Assembly: GCA_023807065.1 (NCBI GenBank)
Contig: JAJJLU010000640.1
Span: 1 to 25,600, forward strand
From: Isotricha intestinalis
Lineage: Eukaryota; Ciliophora; Litostomatea; Vestibuliferida; Isotrichidae
Direction: 5' to 3'
DNA: 25,600 nt
Shown here piece by piece: positions 9,269-19,549 of this stretch (the stretch's first letter is position 1; the number at the start of each line of letters is the position of its first letter). Under the pieces are notes generated by a model, which worked only from the letters and a program-made list of their open reading frames with translations, did not search any database and had not been told where the DNA came from. A program made the translations under genes and the position numbers.

Positions 9269-9610
9269 AATTAAAAAAGAGAAAAAAGTAAAAAGCAAAT
9301 TTGATGAAAAGTCATATTTTGATTTACAATGTAACAAACTTAATATTTATATTCAATTAAAAAAATATAATTTCAAAATCCAATAGAAATAAATTAAAAG
9401 TTCTTATCATATTTTTTGTATTTGAAATAATAATAGGAATATATTTTGAAAAGAAGAAAACAATTTTTTCTTCATCAAAAAAATTTATAAATTGAATTTT
9501 AAATTTAAACAAATATTTATTTAAAAAAAGCAATTAAATAACATTAAAAAAATTTAAAAAATAACCCAAAAAAAAATCAAAAAAAGAAAAACCCGAGAAA
9601 TCATATATTT
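9269..9610. other. Intergenic between convergent genes
   Basis: This is 342 bases, A-rich on the plus strand, between the stop codons of the calpain and the ubiquitin protease. No reading frame or RNA gene is visible. It should contain the 3' ends of both transcripts. Confidence 0.5.
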
Positions 9611-11365
9611 TTAGTTATTAACCCTAGTATAAAACAAACTATAAACTTCACTTGAATTAAAGTCAGGATCTTTTTCATTAACATTAACATCATCAAAACA
9701 AATCCATTTACCATTAATTTTAACAAAACAATAATAATGTCCTCCATTTAAATTCCCTTTATGACAAACAATTCCCCATAATCTATACAAAGTACTTTTT
9801 CCATCGAAAATTTCTTCATCAATATAATTTCTCATATCTAAAGTTTCTTCAAATTGTACTTTTGAATTATTTTTATTCAAATTACCAAAATTAATTCTTT
9901 GAATACTTAAAATAAGTAATTGAGGTAAATTTCCAATTCTAATTTTCTGTTGTCTATCTAATACTTTTCCACAAGCTCTACAATAATCATTTACTTTTAT
10001 AATTTCTTCTCTTAATATATTTCTTCTAATTAAATCACTTATTTCATATTGATTCATATTATCATTATCAAATAAAAGTGGTAAATCTAAAAACTGTCCA
10101 AAAGCGAAATCACGACTTCCACAACCACATTTAAATTCAAAAGACATATATCCTACAAATAAATCTGTTATTATTGAATCTTCCTTTGTAAGACAATCTC
10201 TTCGATATTCATTGAACATTAATGGCTTTGATGATTGAGCGATTGAAGTATGAGTAGAATATCTCTGTGAAATCCTGTTCAACTCATTATTCAAATCCTG
10301 AAGGAGGAAACGAAGGAATTCATGACTGTCACTATTTGAGAAAGATGCATGATTGGAAAGAAATACTGATTTGAAGTGAGAAGATGGGAAGCATTGGTTA
10401 TCTGGACAGGATGTGAAGTTCAGGAGGAGTTCCATAAAGGAAGAAGTAATTGGACCTGGTTGAGAACCTGACTGTACTTTATGTGTTGCATCTGAGAGGA
10501 ATGTATATATTAAGGGAGGACAGTGGATTAAAATTTGAATTATAGAATTTATATAACAATCATTTTGAGTATTTTCTAATCCTACTTTTGATGTTGATAC
10601 TCTATCAATGTTGATTTCTTGGGATTTTGGTTGAGGTGGTTCCTCTTGGTGAATATCTTGTATATTAGTAGTTCCTACTCTTTGCTCAGGTGACATTAAT
10701 CTTTGAGGAGTGGGTGGCTTATTATAAAATGACCCTCCTGCTTGAGATATTTTTGAATAGGATGGCATAGCACTTTGAACTCTCTGTCTTCCTGTTAAAG
10801 TATCCTTTGGTATCATTTCACCATTATTTCTATTAAATTCACTATTATTTCCAACAAAAGGTTCTTCTTTTTTAAACATCTCCATTCCAAACCTAAGAGG
10901 TTGTCTCCATTGATAACTCACTTGATATGTGGTCTCAGGATCATGTATCCTCTTCTCTGGAATCCCTGGGAAAGTATCCTTCATATAAGGAGGAGTAGGT
11001 GGGCGATATGGTGCCATTGGAGGAACCTTATACCCATTGTAATACTGATTAGGAATGGGCTGCATGTACTTCTTCTGTAAATATCTTCTTGTTGACACTT
11101 GTTGATTCATTCTATTAAAGAAAGATGTTGTCTTATTCATGAGTGCTTGGGTCATTGATTCAGAAGGGGGAACACTCATTGTTCCGTTATTTAAATGTGA
11201 AAAAGGATCAAAATAATTCTGACGCATTTGTAATGTGGTTCTTCGGAATTCATCTTCCATTGTTGGCTTGTCATATGATGGAGTTCCTGGAGTTTGAGGA
11301 AAATGACGAGTGTAGAATTTGCCATATAAGGCATTCGTGGTTGAAAAGGGATCAAATGTCTTCAT
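9611..11365 (-). CDS. Ubiquitin-specific protease (USP, peptidase C19)
   Basis: This 584-residue deubiquitinase removes ubiquitin from proteins by cysteine catalysis. The Cys box GLENTQNDCYINS gives the nucleophile C270. The His box GGHYYCFV gives H543, and KWICFDD gives the third residue D558. Two Cys pairs in the fingers, C413/C415 and C462/C465, form the usual structural zinc site. The catalytic domain (about 264-584, roughly 320 residues) has a normal compact size. Residues 1-260 are Pro-, Met- and Tyr-rich, apparently disordered, with DPFS and PPTP-type stretches. Such regions often carry localisation or substrate signals. Base composition shifts sharply within the gene: the 5' part is far more GC-rich than the 3' part (see findings). 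The first ATG of the frame was chosen; no upstream exon is evident. Confidence 0.93.
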   Translation of the reverse strand: MKTFDPFSTTNALYGKFYTRHFPQTPGTPSYDKPTMEDEFRRTTLQMRQNYFDPFSHLNNGTMSVPPSESMTQALMNKTTSFFNRMNQQVSTRRYLQKKYMQPIPNQYYNGYKVPPMAPYRPPTPPYMKDTFPGIPEKRIHDPETTYQVSYQWRQPLRFGMEMFKKEEPFVGNNSEFNRNNGEMIPKDTLTGRQRVQSAMPSYSKISQAGGSFYNKPPTPQRLMSPEQRVGTTNIQDIHQEEPPQPKSQEINIDRVSTSKVGLENTQNDCYINSIIQILIHCPPLIYTFLSDATHKVQSGSQPGPITSSFMELLLNFTSCPDNQCFPSSHFKSVFLSNHASFSNSDSHEFLRFLLQDLNNELNRISQRYSTHTSIAQSSKPLMFNEYRRDCLTKEDSIITDLFVGYMSFEFKCGCGSRDFAFGQFLDLPLLFDNDNMNQYEISDLIRRNILREEIIKVNDYCRACGKVLDRQQKIRIGNLPQLLILSIQRINFGNLNKNNSKVQFEETLDMRNYIDEEIFDGKSTLYRLWGIVCHKGNLNGGHYYCFVKINGKWICFDDVNVNEKDPDFNSSEVYSLFYTRVNN

Positions 11366-11989
11366 TTTTATAATAGATTTTATTTTTTTAAATTTTTATT
11401 TAAAAAATTTTTTTTTGTTTTAATGGAATTTTAATAAAACTAAAAATAGAATAAGTTAAAATTAATTGCAATTTTAACACTTTTGATTTATTAAAATTTA
11501 AAAGAGAGTTTCAGAAGATTATTTATTTATTGAATTTTGATTATAAATATATTTTATCGATTATCCTATATATATTATAATTTTTTTATATTCAAATATA
11601 TACCATACAATTTTAAAGAAATTATCTTTTGATAAGTGAATAGAGAATTCCTTGCCCAATTTTCAAATATAAACATTTTAAATCCTTTAAAATTTTTTTA
11701 CTTTATACAAATAATTTAGTGAATGAAATAAAATAATATTTAATCAAATATTTTATTGAATTTAATCAATTTTTTTTGATGAATACAAAAAAATAGTATT
11801 ATATTTTTATTTTAGTATCAAATTGAGTCCCAAGATTGAATAAATAAAACTTTGAACATTTAAATATATTTCAATGCCTCTTTTTTTAATAATATAATAT
11901 TTTAATTAAGTTTAAAACTCCTAATTATACTTTTTATTATTATATTTAATCTTTTATTAAATAAAATATTATTAGAAAAGATTAAAATT
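11366..11989. other. Intergenic, no gene seen
   Basis: This is 624 bases between two minus-strand genes, upstream of the ubiquitin protease. It is extremely AT-rich with long T and A runs. No reading frame, RNA gene or repeat could be supported. Confidence 0.5.
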
Positions 11990-13192
11990 CTAAAAACTCC
12001 ATATCTGAATTATTCTATCTCTTGAAGAAGTGCAAATAATATTCTCTTTTAATTTAAGTAAAACTCCAATATTTGATTGATGAGCATCTTTAATAGTTTG
12101 AATACATTCATAAGTATCACAATTAAATATATATAAATCATGGCTCCATCCTCTCACGAAAAATATATCTTTTTCATTAAATACTTTTATTTCCCAACCA
12201 TGAGTTTTTAAAATAATAACGTATATAATTTTTTGTTTTGATAAAGAAAATATATTCAAATAATGTTCCTGAATAATAATAATTCTATCATCATCAATTC
12301 TACATAATCCTTTTTCTGAATAACAATAAATTTTTAGGATTTTAATTAACTCAAAATTTATTAAATTCCATATCAATGTTTCGAAATTTTCTGCAGATAT
12401 TAATTGTTTTTTATCCTCTAATAATAGTATAGATTGGATATAATTTGTATGTTTTAATGTTGAAATTGATTGGTATTTATTATTAATTTGTTCCCAAATA
12501 TTTATTTCATTATTTGAATAAGATATTAAATTTCCTTTTAAATAATATATAACTTGAAATATATTATTATTTAATTTATGTGCATTAATTATTTTATGAT
12601 TTAATGTAAAAAAATTATCTTTTTTAATCCAAGTTTTAATAGTATTATCATTGGAAGAAGTCACAAAATTATTTTCATCTTTAACATTTACATAATAAAT
12701 AATTCCTCCATGAGCTTTTTCAATATTTTGAATAATATTAAAATTACTATCATATATCCTAATTATTGAATCACTCATCGCTGCAACAATATTTCCTGAA
12801 GGGAAAAGAGAAGCATAAATAATACATACATCTGTTCGTATTGATTTAACTAATTTACATTCTATTTTTTGATATATTTTATTTATTTTTAAGTTTATAT
12901 TTGGATAATTATTTTGAAATATGATTAATTCTAAATTTAATTGATTGTCTTTAATTTGAATGTTATTTTTAGTAATTGAATTATTAATGAATTTTTTTAT
13001 TTCTTCGGCTTTTTTAAATGATTTAATGTTTTTAAAGTATTCTAAACTAAATTCTGATTCATATTTTTTGTTATTTTTTGAATTTATAATTGAAATTAAA
13101 ACTGAATTTAATTTTGTTGTTAATTCAATTTTATATTGTTTAAGTATTTGATTTTTGCCTTTATTAAAATTCATTGATTGATTTTTTCCCAT
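11990..13192 (-). CDS. WD40-repeat protein, paralogue of the 24342-25385 gene
   Basis: The product is 400 residues. Residues about 120-400 are WD40 repeats forming a likely seven-bladed propeller. Recurring units include SGNIVAAMSDSIIRIYD, NNFVTSSNDNTIKTWIKK, NEINIWEQIN and IICTSSRDRIIQIWSF at the very end. Residues 1-115 form a separate Lys/Asn-rich domain with alternating hydrophobic positions, not recognised. The propeller aligns almost blade for blade with the protein at 24342-25385 (shared FPSGN, KD-NNF-T, GLCRID-DRI and GWS-D motifs). WD40 propellers are protein-interaction scaffolds. No enzymatic or ubiquitin-ligase domain is attached, so no specific role is assigned. The ATG lies just after a T-rich (sense A-rich) leader. 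Confidence 0.87.
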   Translation of the reverse strand: MGKNQSMNFNKGKNQILKQYKIELTTKLNSVLISIINSKNNKKYESEFSLEYFKNIKSFKKAEEIKKFINNSITKNNIQIKDNQLNLELIIFQNNYPNINLKINKIYQKIECKLVKSIRTDVCIIYASLFPSGNIVAAMSDSIIRIYDSNFNIIQNIEKAHGGIIYYVNVKDENNFVTSSNDNTIKTWIKKDNFFTLNHKIINAHKLNNNIFQVIYYLKGNLISYSNNEINIWEQINNKYQSISTLKHTNYIQSILLLEDKKQLISAENFETLIWNLINFELIKILKIYCYSEKGLCRIDDDRIIIIQEHYLNIFSLSKQKIIYVIILKTHGWEIKVFNEKDIFFVRGWSHDLYIFNCDTYECIQTIKDAHQSNIGVLLKLKENIICTSSRDRIIQIWSF

Positions 13193-13975
13193 TTATTATT
13201 ATTTTATTTTTATTTTTTATAATACTTATAATTTTTTGTTTTTAATTGAAATTTTAATCCTTAAATTATTCAAGAATAATAGTTTATAATTATATACTGT
13301 ATAATTTGATTTTTTTCAAAAAAATATTATAAATCAGAACCATTGAAATTAATTATCGAAAAAATTTATAAAACATAAAATAATTTATTTAGGATAACAA
13401 CATTTTTAAACTAACTTAGACAAAAAAGCAAAAGAAACATTTTTTATTTGTGTTTATATTAAATAAAAAGTTAATAATCTAAATTAATTTATGAAACAAT
13501 TTCTTCTTTTCTATAAGATATAATTCTGTATTAATCCACATTAATAATTGTAATCTTTAAAAAGATATGAGAAAAGAAGTTAAGTTCACTTAGATAATGT
13601 CAAAATTTTATTATTGATATGGAATTCTCCTATATACTAAAACATCTTTTGATTTTTCAGTGAATATGTTTTTTAAAATTAATTTTTTGATATATTTCTC
13701 TTGTTCTATAATATTAAAGAAGGATTTGATATTTCAACATTTATTTTTAATTGTTTTAAATCAAATAAAAATAATTATTAATTTTTAATTGAATAAAATT
13801 GCTAGTTTTTAAATTATTTAAAATAATTGTTTTTGAATTACATTCTCTTCATAAAAAGCAAAAAGCACTTAAAAAAATAAAAAATAAAAACATGAAAAAA
13901 ACGCAAAATATTCTTATTTTTTAAATAATAATAATTTAAAACCCAACAAAAATATTAAAAATAAAAAAACCAAAT
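13193..13975. other. Intergenic with a possible coding remnant
   Basis: This is 783 bases between two minus-strand genes. On the minus strand, 13611-13733 is open for 40 codons ending in TAA, and reads like protein (for example FTEKSKDVLVYRRIPYQ). It has no ATG, is preceded two codons upstream by TGA, and no splice acceptor is visible. I see no other content. It may be a gene remnant or chance. Confidence 0.3.
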
Positions 13976-14722
13976 TTACTTAGTAATTTGATCAACCATA
14001 ACTCCAACTAATCCTTTAGCACCTTCCTCTTCCTTTTTTTGTTCTTCAATAGCAGTTTGTGATAATTCAACTTTCTCTTCTTCTTTTTTAATAACTTCAA
14101 CTTTTTTAATAACATCTTCAAATTCTTTCATACTAATAATTTTAACTCCATTTTTTTCTAAATTTTTTTCCATAGCTTTCCCACTTTCTTCACCAAGTGG
14201 TTTAGTTGCTTCTTTAATAATATAAGTTTCAAAACCTAATTTTTGAGAATCAAGTGCAGTTAAACCAACACAGAAATCTAAAGTTAAACCACAAATAAAT
14301 ACAATTTTAATATTATTAGTTTTTAAAACCTCAGGTAAAATTTTATTTTGAAAACCACTCATTTCTTCTTTAAATTTATCTTCATCTTTCCTAATTAAAA
14401 CTTCATTTCCTCTTAATTGCATTTCTGGAGCAAAATTAGCTCCATCAGTTCCTCCAATACAATTTTTAGGAAATTTACCTTTTACTGCTAATGTTATTTC
14501 ATCAAAAGGTAAATTTTCTTCTGCTGCATATGGAGAGTCTTTGAATGATATATGAGTTGGTTGACGATATTGTTGAGTTGTAAATACAGTTGTATAGTAG
14601 TCTGCATAATTGTTACGTAAAGTGTTTATAAAAGGTATTATCTCATTTGATCCTTTTACTGGAAGTGCTCCCTTTTCTAAGAAGTCGTTTTGTACATCTA
14701 CTATTATTAATGCTGCTTTCAT
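13976..14722 (-). CDS. Isochorismatase/nicotinamidase-fold hydrolase lacking the metal ligands
   Basis: This 248-residue protein has the cysteine-hydrolase fold. The catalytic triad is present: D9 in IIVDVQNDF, K112 in LIRKDEDKF and C151 in CGLTLDFCVG, with the cis-peptide loop before the Cys. Nicotinamidases (Pnc1/PncA) convert nicotinamide to nicotinate for NAD salvage and bind a metal through D-x-H plus a later His. Here TTQQYRQPTHISF has Q51 and R53 at the D and H positions, and FPKNCIGGT has N87 at the final His. All three ligands are therefore changed. Metal-independent members (isochorismatase, YcaC) exist in the family, so the enzyme may act on another substrate. The C-terminal 40 residues are a Glu/Lys-rich tail. 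The 5' end is somewhat GC-richer than the surroundings. Confidence 0.85.
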   Translation of the reverse strand: MKAALIIVDVQNDFLEKGALPVKGSNEIIPFINTLRNNYADYYTTVFTTQQYRQPTHISFKDSPYAAEENLPFDEITLAVKGKFPKNCIGGTDGANFAPEMQLRGNEVLIRKDEDKFKEEMSGFQNKILPEVLKTNNIKIVFICGLTLDFCVGLTALDSQKLGFETYIIKEATKPLGEESGKAMEKNLEKNGVKIISMKEFEDVIKKVEVIKKEEEKVELSQTAIEEQKKEEEGAKGLVGVMVDQITK

Positions 14723-15993
14723 TTTTTTTATATATATATATTATTTTTTTAGTGTTAAATATGAAAATTTTGAGATTTATTTTTTTTTTCATTCAAAGTG
14801 ATGTTTTTTAAGTTTTTTTTAATTGTTTATTTAATAGTTTTTTTAAAGTTTTCTTTTTATTTTTCTTTGAAGGATTATATTGTATTTATAAATTTTTTTA
14901 GGAAAGAAGAGTTTTTTATTTTGTTTTTTTTCCTTATTATTTTATATACTTAATTATTTTTATAGAATTTATAATTATGAGATATAAATCATACTGTTAA
15001 TATTAACATTTTTTATAATATTTTTTTATATTGAATATTATTGAGAATTATTAATGTTGAATTTTATTCAACAAACTATTAAAAATTTAAAATGAGATAA
15101 ATAAAATAAAATAATTAAAAAAATGAATATTTCATTAAAATATTAAAAAATTTTGCTTTCATAAAATTAAGAAGTATATTATCCTTTTAGTATCAAATAA
15201 ATAATAGTATCAATAATTGATAATTGTTAATCCAACCTATGAAAATAATACTTCAAAGTCCATTTACTTTTTATTATTTGAAATCTGAAAAACTCTTTTA
15301 TATTAATATAATAAGATTTTTTCTTTTTAATTTTAATTTAATAATTTTTCCATTTTCCTAATGAACTAAATATAAACTTTTTCAAATTTAAAATATTATT
15401 CTAATTGATTTTTAATCTATTTCATTTATAATATTTAGGATTTCAATTACATTTTTTTCTCTTTTTTTCATTTATACTTATAATACCCTTGATTCATCTA
15501 AAATTTTTTTTCAAAATTTAACATTTTTCTAGATAATTTTCTGATTTTTGATAATTTCACTTTCACTTAGTCTAAAATATATTTTATTTCTTTTTAATTT
15601 TTTTTGTTGAATTATTTTAATGTAATGAATTTTGAATATATCAAACAGTTTTATTTCAATTTATGTTTTCCATATTTTCTTTTATTTTTATTCTTCTATG
15701 AGATCCTTTAAATTTTGCTAATGTTTTGAAAATGAGTTAATAAATAAAATTTAAATTTCTTTACTTAAATCTATAAATCAAGTGACTTTTTCATTTAAAA
15801 TGATAAATAAAATTAATTAATGAATGAGTTTATTTTTAGATTTTAACTTGTTTTAATTTATATCTCATATCCTTTCAAATATTATTCCTATTTTTATTAT
15901 TTTATTTTTATTTTCCATTTTATCCAATTTAAAAATAGAATTATCAAAAAAATTAATTAAAGGAAAAAAAAAGTTATAATATTAAATAAAAAA
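14723..15993. other. Long intergenic region between divergent genes
   Basis: At 1271 bases this is the longest gene-free stretch in the window, between divergent starts, so it must contain both promoters. The plus strand is markedly T-rich from about 15240 to 15720. Short minus-strand segments look coding-like (for example KFKGSHRRIKIKENMENIN near 15650-15710), but stops interrupt every frame about as often as chance predicts at this AT content. No gene, RNA or repeat is supported. Confidence 0.5.
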
Positions 15994-18017
15994 ATGTCCT
16001 CTTTAGATGAAAAAGAAGAAAAAGAAAAAGACCCATTTATTTCAGAAGGAGAAGAAAGTGAAGTAGATAATGAAGATAATTTTTCTGAAAATGATTATTA
16101 TCATCTGCCAATAACGAATATAAAGAAGCTCCATCTTTGCCTCAAATAGAATGTCCAAAACAAAATATAGAAACAAATACAAAAGCAAAGAGAATATTAA
16201 ACACAAGAATAACATATAAAGAATTCACAGAAAAAGTTATATCGATCCAAAATCCATTAGCTTTAACTGGATATGATAATTTTGATTTTTCATATTCTCC
16301 AGACACAATTTTTGAAAATCATCAAATAAATTATTCAGAACAATTTGATTATAATTCTTCAAGATATAATGTCTTTAGTAAAAATCATCATAGAACAGGA
16401 TTAATGAAAATATTAAATGAAATTGATTGGAAAAATTCTCAAATGAAAATTAATGAAGCTAAAAAAGTAACAAATGCTTATGAAGATGTTTATGAAAAAT
16501 ATTTTGAAAAACATTCAGCTTATAAATTAGCTAATTTAAATTATATTTTTCAGAAAGAATTAATAACTGCTGATATGATAGTTCAATATACTCCTGTTAT
16601 GATAGTTGGTGATAATGGAGGATTTTCTGATTATGTTCAATGGTATTCTACTAAAAATGGTTTTATTTCTAAAATTTTTGTAATTCCTGAAAGAAATAAT
16701 TTAATTTCTAGTGCTAAATTTAAAATCACTCAAGAAATTAAAATTAAATCTGATATTGATATTTTAAAAGATTTTTATGATAAATGTGATTTAGATGATA
16801 ATCCAAATTTATCCTCAAGTTTTTTAAGTACAATTTCCCAAAATGTAATGGATAAATTGGAAAATTATGGAGTTAATTTATTTATAGCTAGAAAATTTAT
16901 TAAATATTCTCCTGATTATAGTCAAGAGATGAAATATAGGAAATTTATGTTAATTAATATTATTTTATGTTTTGAATTATTAAATAAAGGTGGGTATTTT
17001 ATTTTAAAAATTTATGATTCTTTTTCTTTATTTACTATAAGTTTAATTTATATTTTATATCAAAATTTCGAAAAAATAACAGTGATAAAACCTTTTTCAA
17101 CAAGACCATATTCAGCATCAAGATATGTAGTATGTGAAAAATTTATAGATTCTAAAACATCAATTTTAGATTATCTTAAACAATTTTTAGATAAATATTT
17201 AGAATTTATAAAAGATGGAAAAGATATTCCATATGTTTTACCTACAAGTGAAATAACAAAAAGTGAGGAATTTTCAAGTCTTTTTTTAGAAATTAATTCT
17301 CAAATAACAGAAGGAAGAATTGATGCATTAGGTGAAATTTCTCATTTTTTAAAAAATGAAAATATAATGAAATATGATAAAATGGATATTAAAATGCGTT
17401 GTTTAACTCTTTGGCAAATTCCAGTAATGGAATTTGATGAAAGTAAATTAGCAAAAAATCAAAATCTTTTTAATAATAGAAATAGAGATACTCATAAAAT
17501 TAAAAGTTTAGATGAAGTTGCAAATTATTATGAGAATTATGATAAATATGAAGGAACAACTAAAAATTTAATTGATTTACTTATAAAAGGAGGAGAAAGA
17601 AAACAAAAAAAAGAACAAAAAAAAAAAGAAACAAAAAAAAAAGAATTAACTCAAGAAGAAAAAAACAAAATATATGATGAACTTTTCCCAAAAAAGAAAT
17701 ATAAAAAAAAAGATAAAAAGAAAGATGATGATGATGATAATAAAAATGATAATAAAAAAAAGGATAAAAAGAAAAATGATAATAAAAAAGATGAAAAAAA
17801 GAAACATGAAGAAAAGAATTCATCAAATGATAATTTTTTGAATAAAAAAAGAAATAATAATAATCATCAAAATGAAACAAAAAAAGAAGATATTAAAAAA
17901 CCAAAAAATGATGGAATATGGAAAGAAGCTTTCAAAAATAAACAAAAATTAGAAAATGAAAAAATACATGTTAATGAAGACATTAAAGCAAAATTATTAC
18001 TTTATAAAAAAAAATAA
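15994..18017 (+). CDS. FtsJ/CMTR-like 2'-O-methyltransferase homologue, frame-disrupted near 5' end
   Basis: The long frame from 16137 (no ATG there, TTG) encodes 626 residues resembling the Rossmann domain of cap 2'-O-ribose methyltransferases (CMTR1/CMTR2). GDNGGFSDYVQWY (159-171) corresponds to the GPGGFSEY SAM loop. LNKGGYFILKIYDSF and IKPFSTRPYSASRYVVCEKF match the K-x-F/Y-D and S-R-P-x-x-S-x-R-Y-V-V-C motifs. The catalytic lysines are present (K130, K291, counted from 16137). The catalytic Asp of M-A-D-G-G is A251-R252, and the Glu before R-Y-V-V-C is S328, so activity is doubtful. Residues after about 480 are a Lys/Asp/Asn-rich tail. An ATG at 15994 opens an acidic N terminus (MSSLDEKEEKEKDPF) in another frame. 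The two frames join between 16095 and 16146 only if one base is added there. No intron with GT...AG ends of normal size fits. Confidence 0.78.
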
Positions 18018-18169
18018 ATCATTTAAATTTACAATATATTTTTTATATTATATTTATAAAACTATATTTTAAATTATTTATATTCATTTTGTTTATTATT
18101 TATTTTCTTTCATTCATAATAAACAAAAATTATTAAAGAACTCTTAATGAAAAAAAGTATATTAATTAA

Positions 18170-19165
18170 TTATTCTTTTGTTTTAATTTCTTTTATAAAT
18201 TTTATTTTTTCTTCAAAAGTTAAATTTTCATTTATAACAGAACAAATTATCATAAATTGTTCTTTAGAAATAGAAATATTATATTTTTGTAATAAATCTA
18301 ATAAAGGTTTTAAAAATTTAAAACTATTTTGCTTTAAGCCTTTTATATTTAAATAATTTCTATCAATAAAATTAGGTATAATATGAATAATATCAAATAA
18401 AAATTCATAAATATCTTTATATATAGAAGAAACAATAATTTCTACTTTTTTTTTATTTTGTTTAATAATTTTATCAGGAGTAGGAGTTTTATGATCAGAT
18501 TTCCAATTTATAGGAATATTTCTTGCTCTTGGAGTATGAATAATAATTTCTTTTATTGTTTGTTGAAATAATCTAGGAGTTGAATGAGAATTTTTTTCAG
18601 AATTAAAATCTTCAATTTTAACGTTATATTTTTGTGAATCATATGTATTTTCTTTTGAAAAATATTCTTTATATAATATTTTTTTTATTTTCTCATAGTT
18701 TTCAACATTATATTCCGAATTTGATGGAATGTTTAAATCAAATTTAATTTCACTTTTAGTTTCATTTTTTTGATTATTATTATTTGAATTAATAGAATAT
18801 AATTCACTATTATGTCTTTTCATTTTAGAAGGAATTTCTTCATCTTTGGCAAAATTTAAAAGATACTTTTTTTTACTTTGAATTTTTTTTGAATAAAGAA
18901 AATTAATATTTTTCATTTTTGGAGGATGTTTTAATTTTTCTCTAATATAAGAATTACTTCTATACTGAGAAAGAGATATATCACTCATAATATGAGTATT
19001 AGTTACTCCTTGTGAATTTGTTATTTCAGTTGATTGACGAGAATTTCTCAAACTTACTTTTGAGCTTTTTGTTTTTGGAATAAAAGTTGGTGTAATATGA
19101 GGTATTGGTAATGAATCTCTTGATTTATTATTTTGTAATTTTTTTTGAAACATTTTTTGAATCAT
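18170..19165 (-). CDS. Hypothetical protein with helical C-terminal domain
   Basis: This 331-residue protein was not recognised. Residues 1-200 are Ser/Asn/Lys-rich and likely disordered, with repeated short basic stretches. A Thr-Pro-rich segment around 208-236 (HTPRARNIPINW, HKTPTPDK) precedes a compact, mostly helical C terminus (about 237-331), with FLKPLLDLLQKYNISISKEQF and FEEKIKFIKEI as amphipathic helices. The TP sites could be phosphorylated; that is only inference. It converges on the methyltransferase gene, with 152 bases between the stops. Its ATG overlaps the end of the decayed reading frame upstream on the same strand. Confidence 0.7.
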   Translation of the reverse strand: MIQKMFQKKLQNNKSRDSLPIPHITPTFIPKTKSSKVSLRNSRQSTEITNSQGVTNTHIMSDISLSQYRSNSYIREKLKHPPKMKNINFLYSKKIQSKKKYLLNFAKDEEIPSKMKRHNSELYSINSNNNNQKNETKSEIKFDLNIPSNSEYNVENYEKIKKILYKEYFSKENTYDSQKYNVKIEDFNSEKNSHSTPRLFQQTIKEIIIHTPRARNIPINWKSDHKTPTPDKIIKQNKKKVEIIVSSIYKDIYEFLFDIIHIIPNFIDRNYLNIKGLKQNSFKFLKPLLDLLQKYNISISKEQFMIICSVINENLTFEEKIKFIKEIKTKE

Positions 19166-19549
19166 TTTGAATTAAATTTTAAATTATAAACAATTATAAT
19201 TATTATGATTAAAATTAAAATATCACAAATTAACATTATAGTATATTGAGAACATCTAATCTTTTTCCAATTATAAATATCATTCTTAACATCATATTTC
19301 ATAATAATATTTAATAATTGTAAATAAACTGTGTAAAAGGTATAAAGAAATATATCTTAATTCTTCATCACAATCTTCTGAAGATTGTTTTAAAACTGAA
19401 TGTAAACCAATAAAAAAGACATTTTCCCTATTATTTATTTATCACCAAGTATATATATAATATTGAACAGTTGCTTTTCCAATTTTTAAATTTGATCTTC
19501 CTACTCTCCAAACAGAATTAGATAATAAAATAAAAGTAAATAAAGACAT
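19162..19549 (-). pseudogene. Probable decayed or multi-intron small membrane-protein gene
   Basis: From an ATG at 19547-19549 the minus strand reads MSLFTFILLSNSVWRVGRSN and on to YYIYTW. It then meets TGA TAA, and continues coding-like (ENVFFIGLHSVLKQSSEDCD...SLYLLHSLF). The two parts join if an 18-base GTGATA...AATAG segment (19428-19445) is an intron. A one-base frame change is then needed to reach the last 64-codon stretch, which ends in a strongly hydrophobic helix (TIMLICDILILIIIIIIVYN) and stops at TGA (19162-19164). A further open piece, IQKDIEMRMDMNDIIELYLK, lies just upstream. Several interruptions with no splice sites of the usual GTAA type make decay more likely than splicing. 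Family unknown. Confidence 0.4.

Noticed and set aside
15240..15720. T-rich block in the long spacer as a degraded minus-strand gene
   Set aside because: Stops occur in every frame at about the density expected for this composition, and no domain could be recognised.
17581..17880. 99-codon minus-strand frame rich in Phe, Tyr and His
   Set aside because: It is the antisense shadow of the Lys-rich tail of the methyltransferase-like protein.
17600..17880. Purine-rich tract as a separate repeat element
   Set aside because: It is coding low complexity (Lys/Asp/Asn) in frame with the upstream domain and has no fixed repeat unit.
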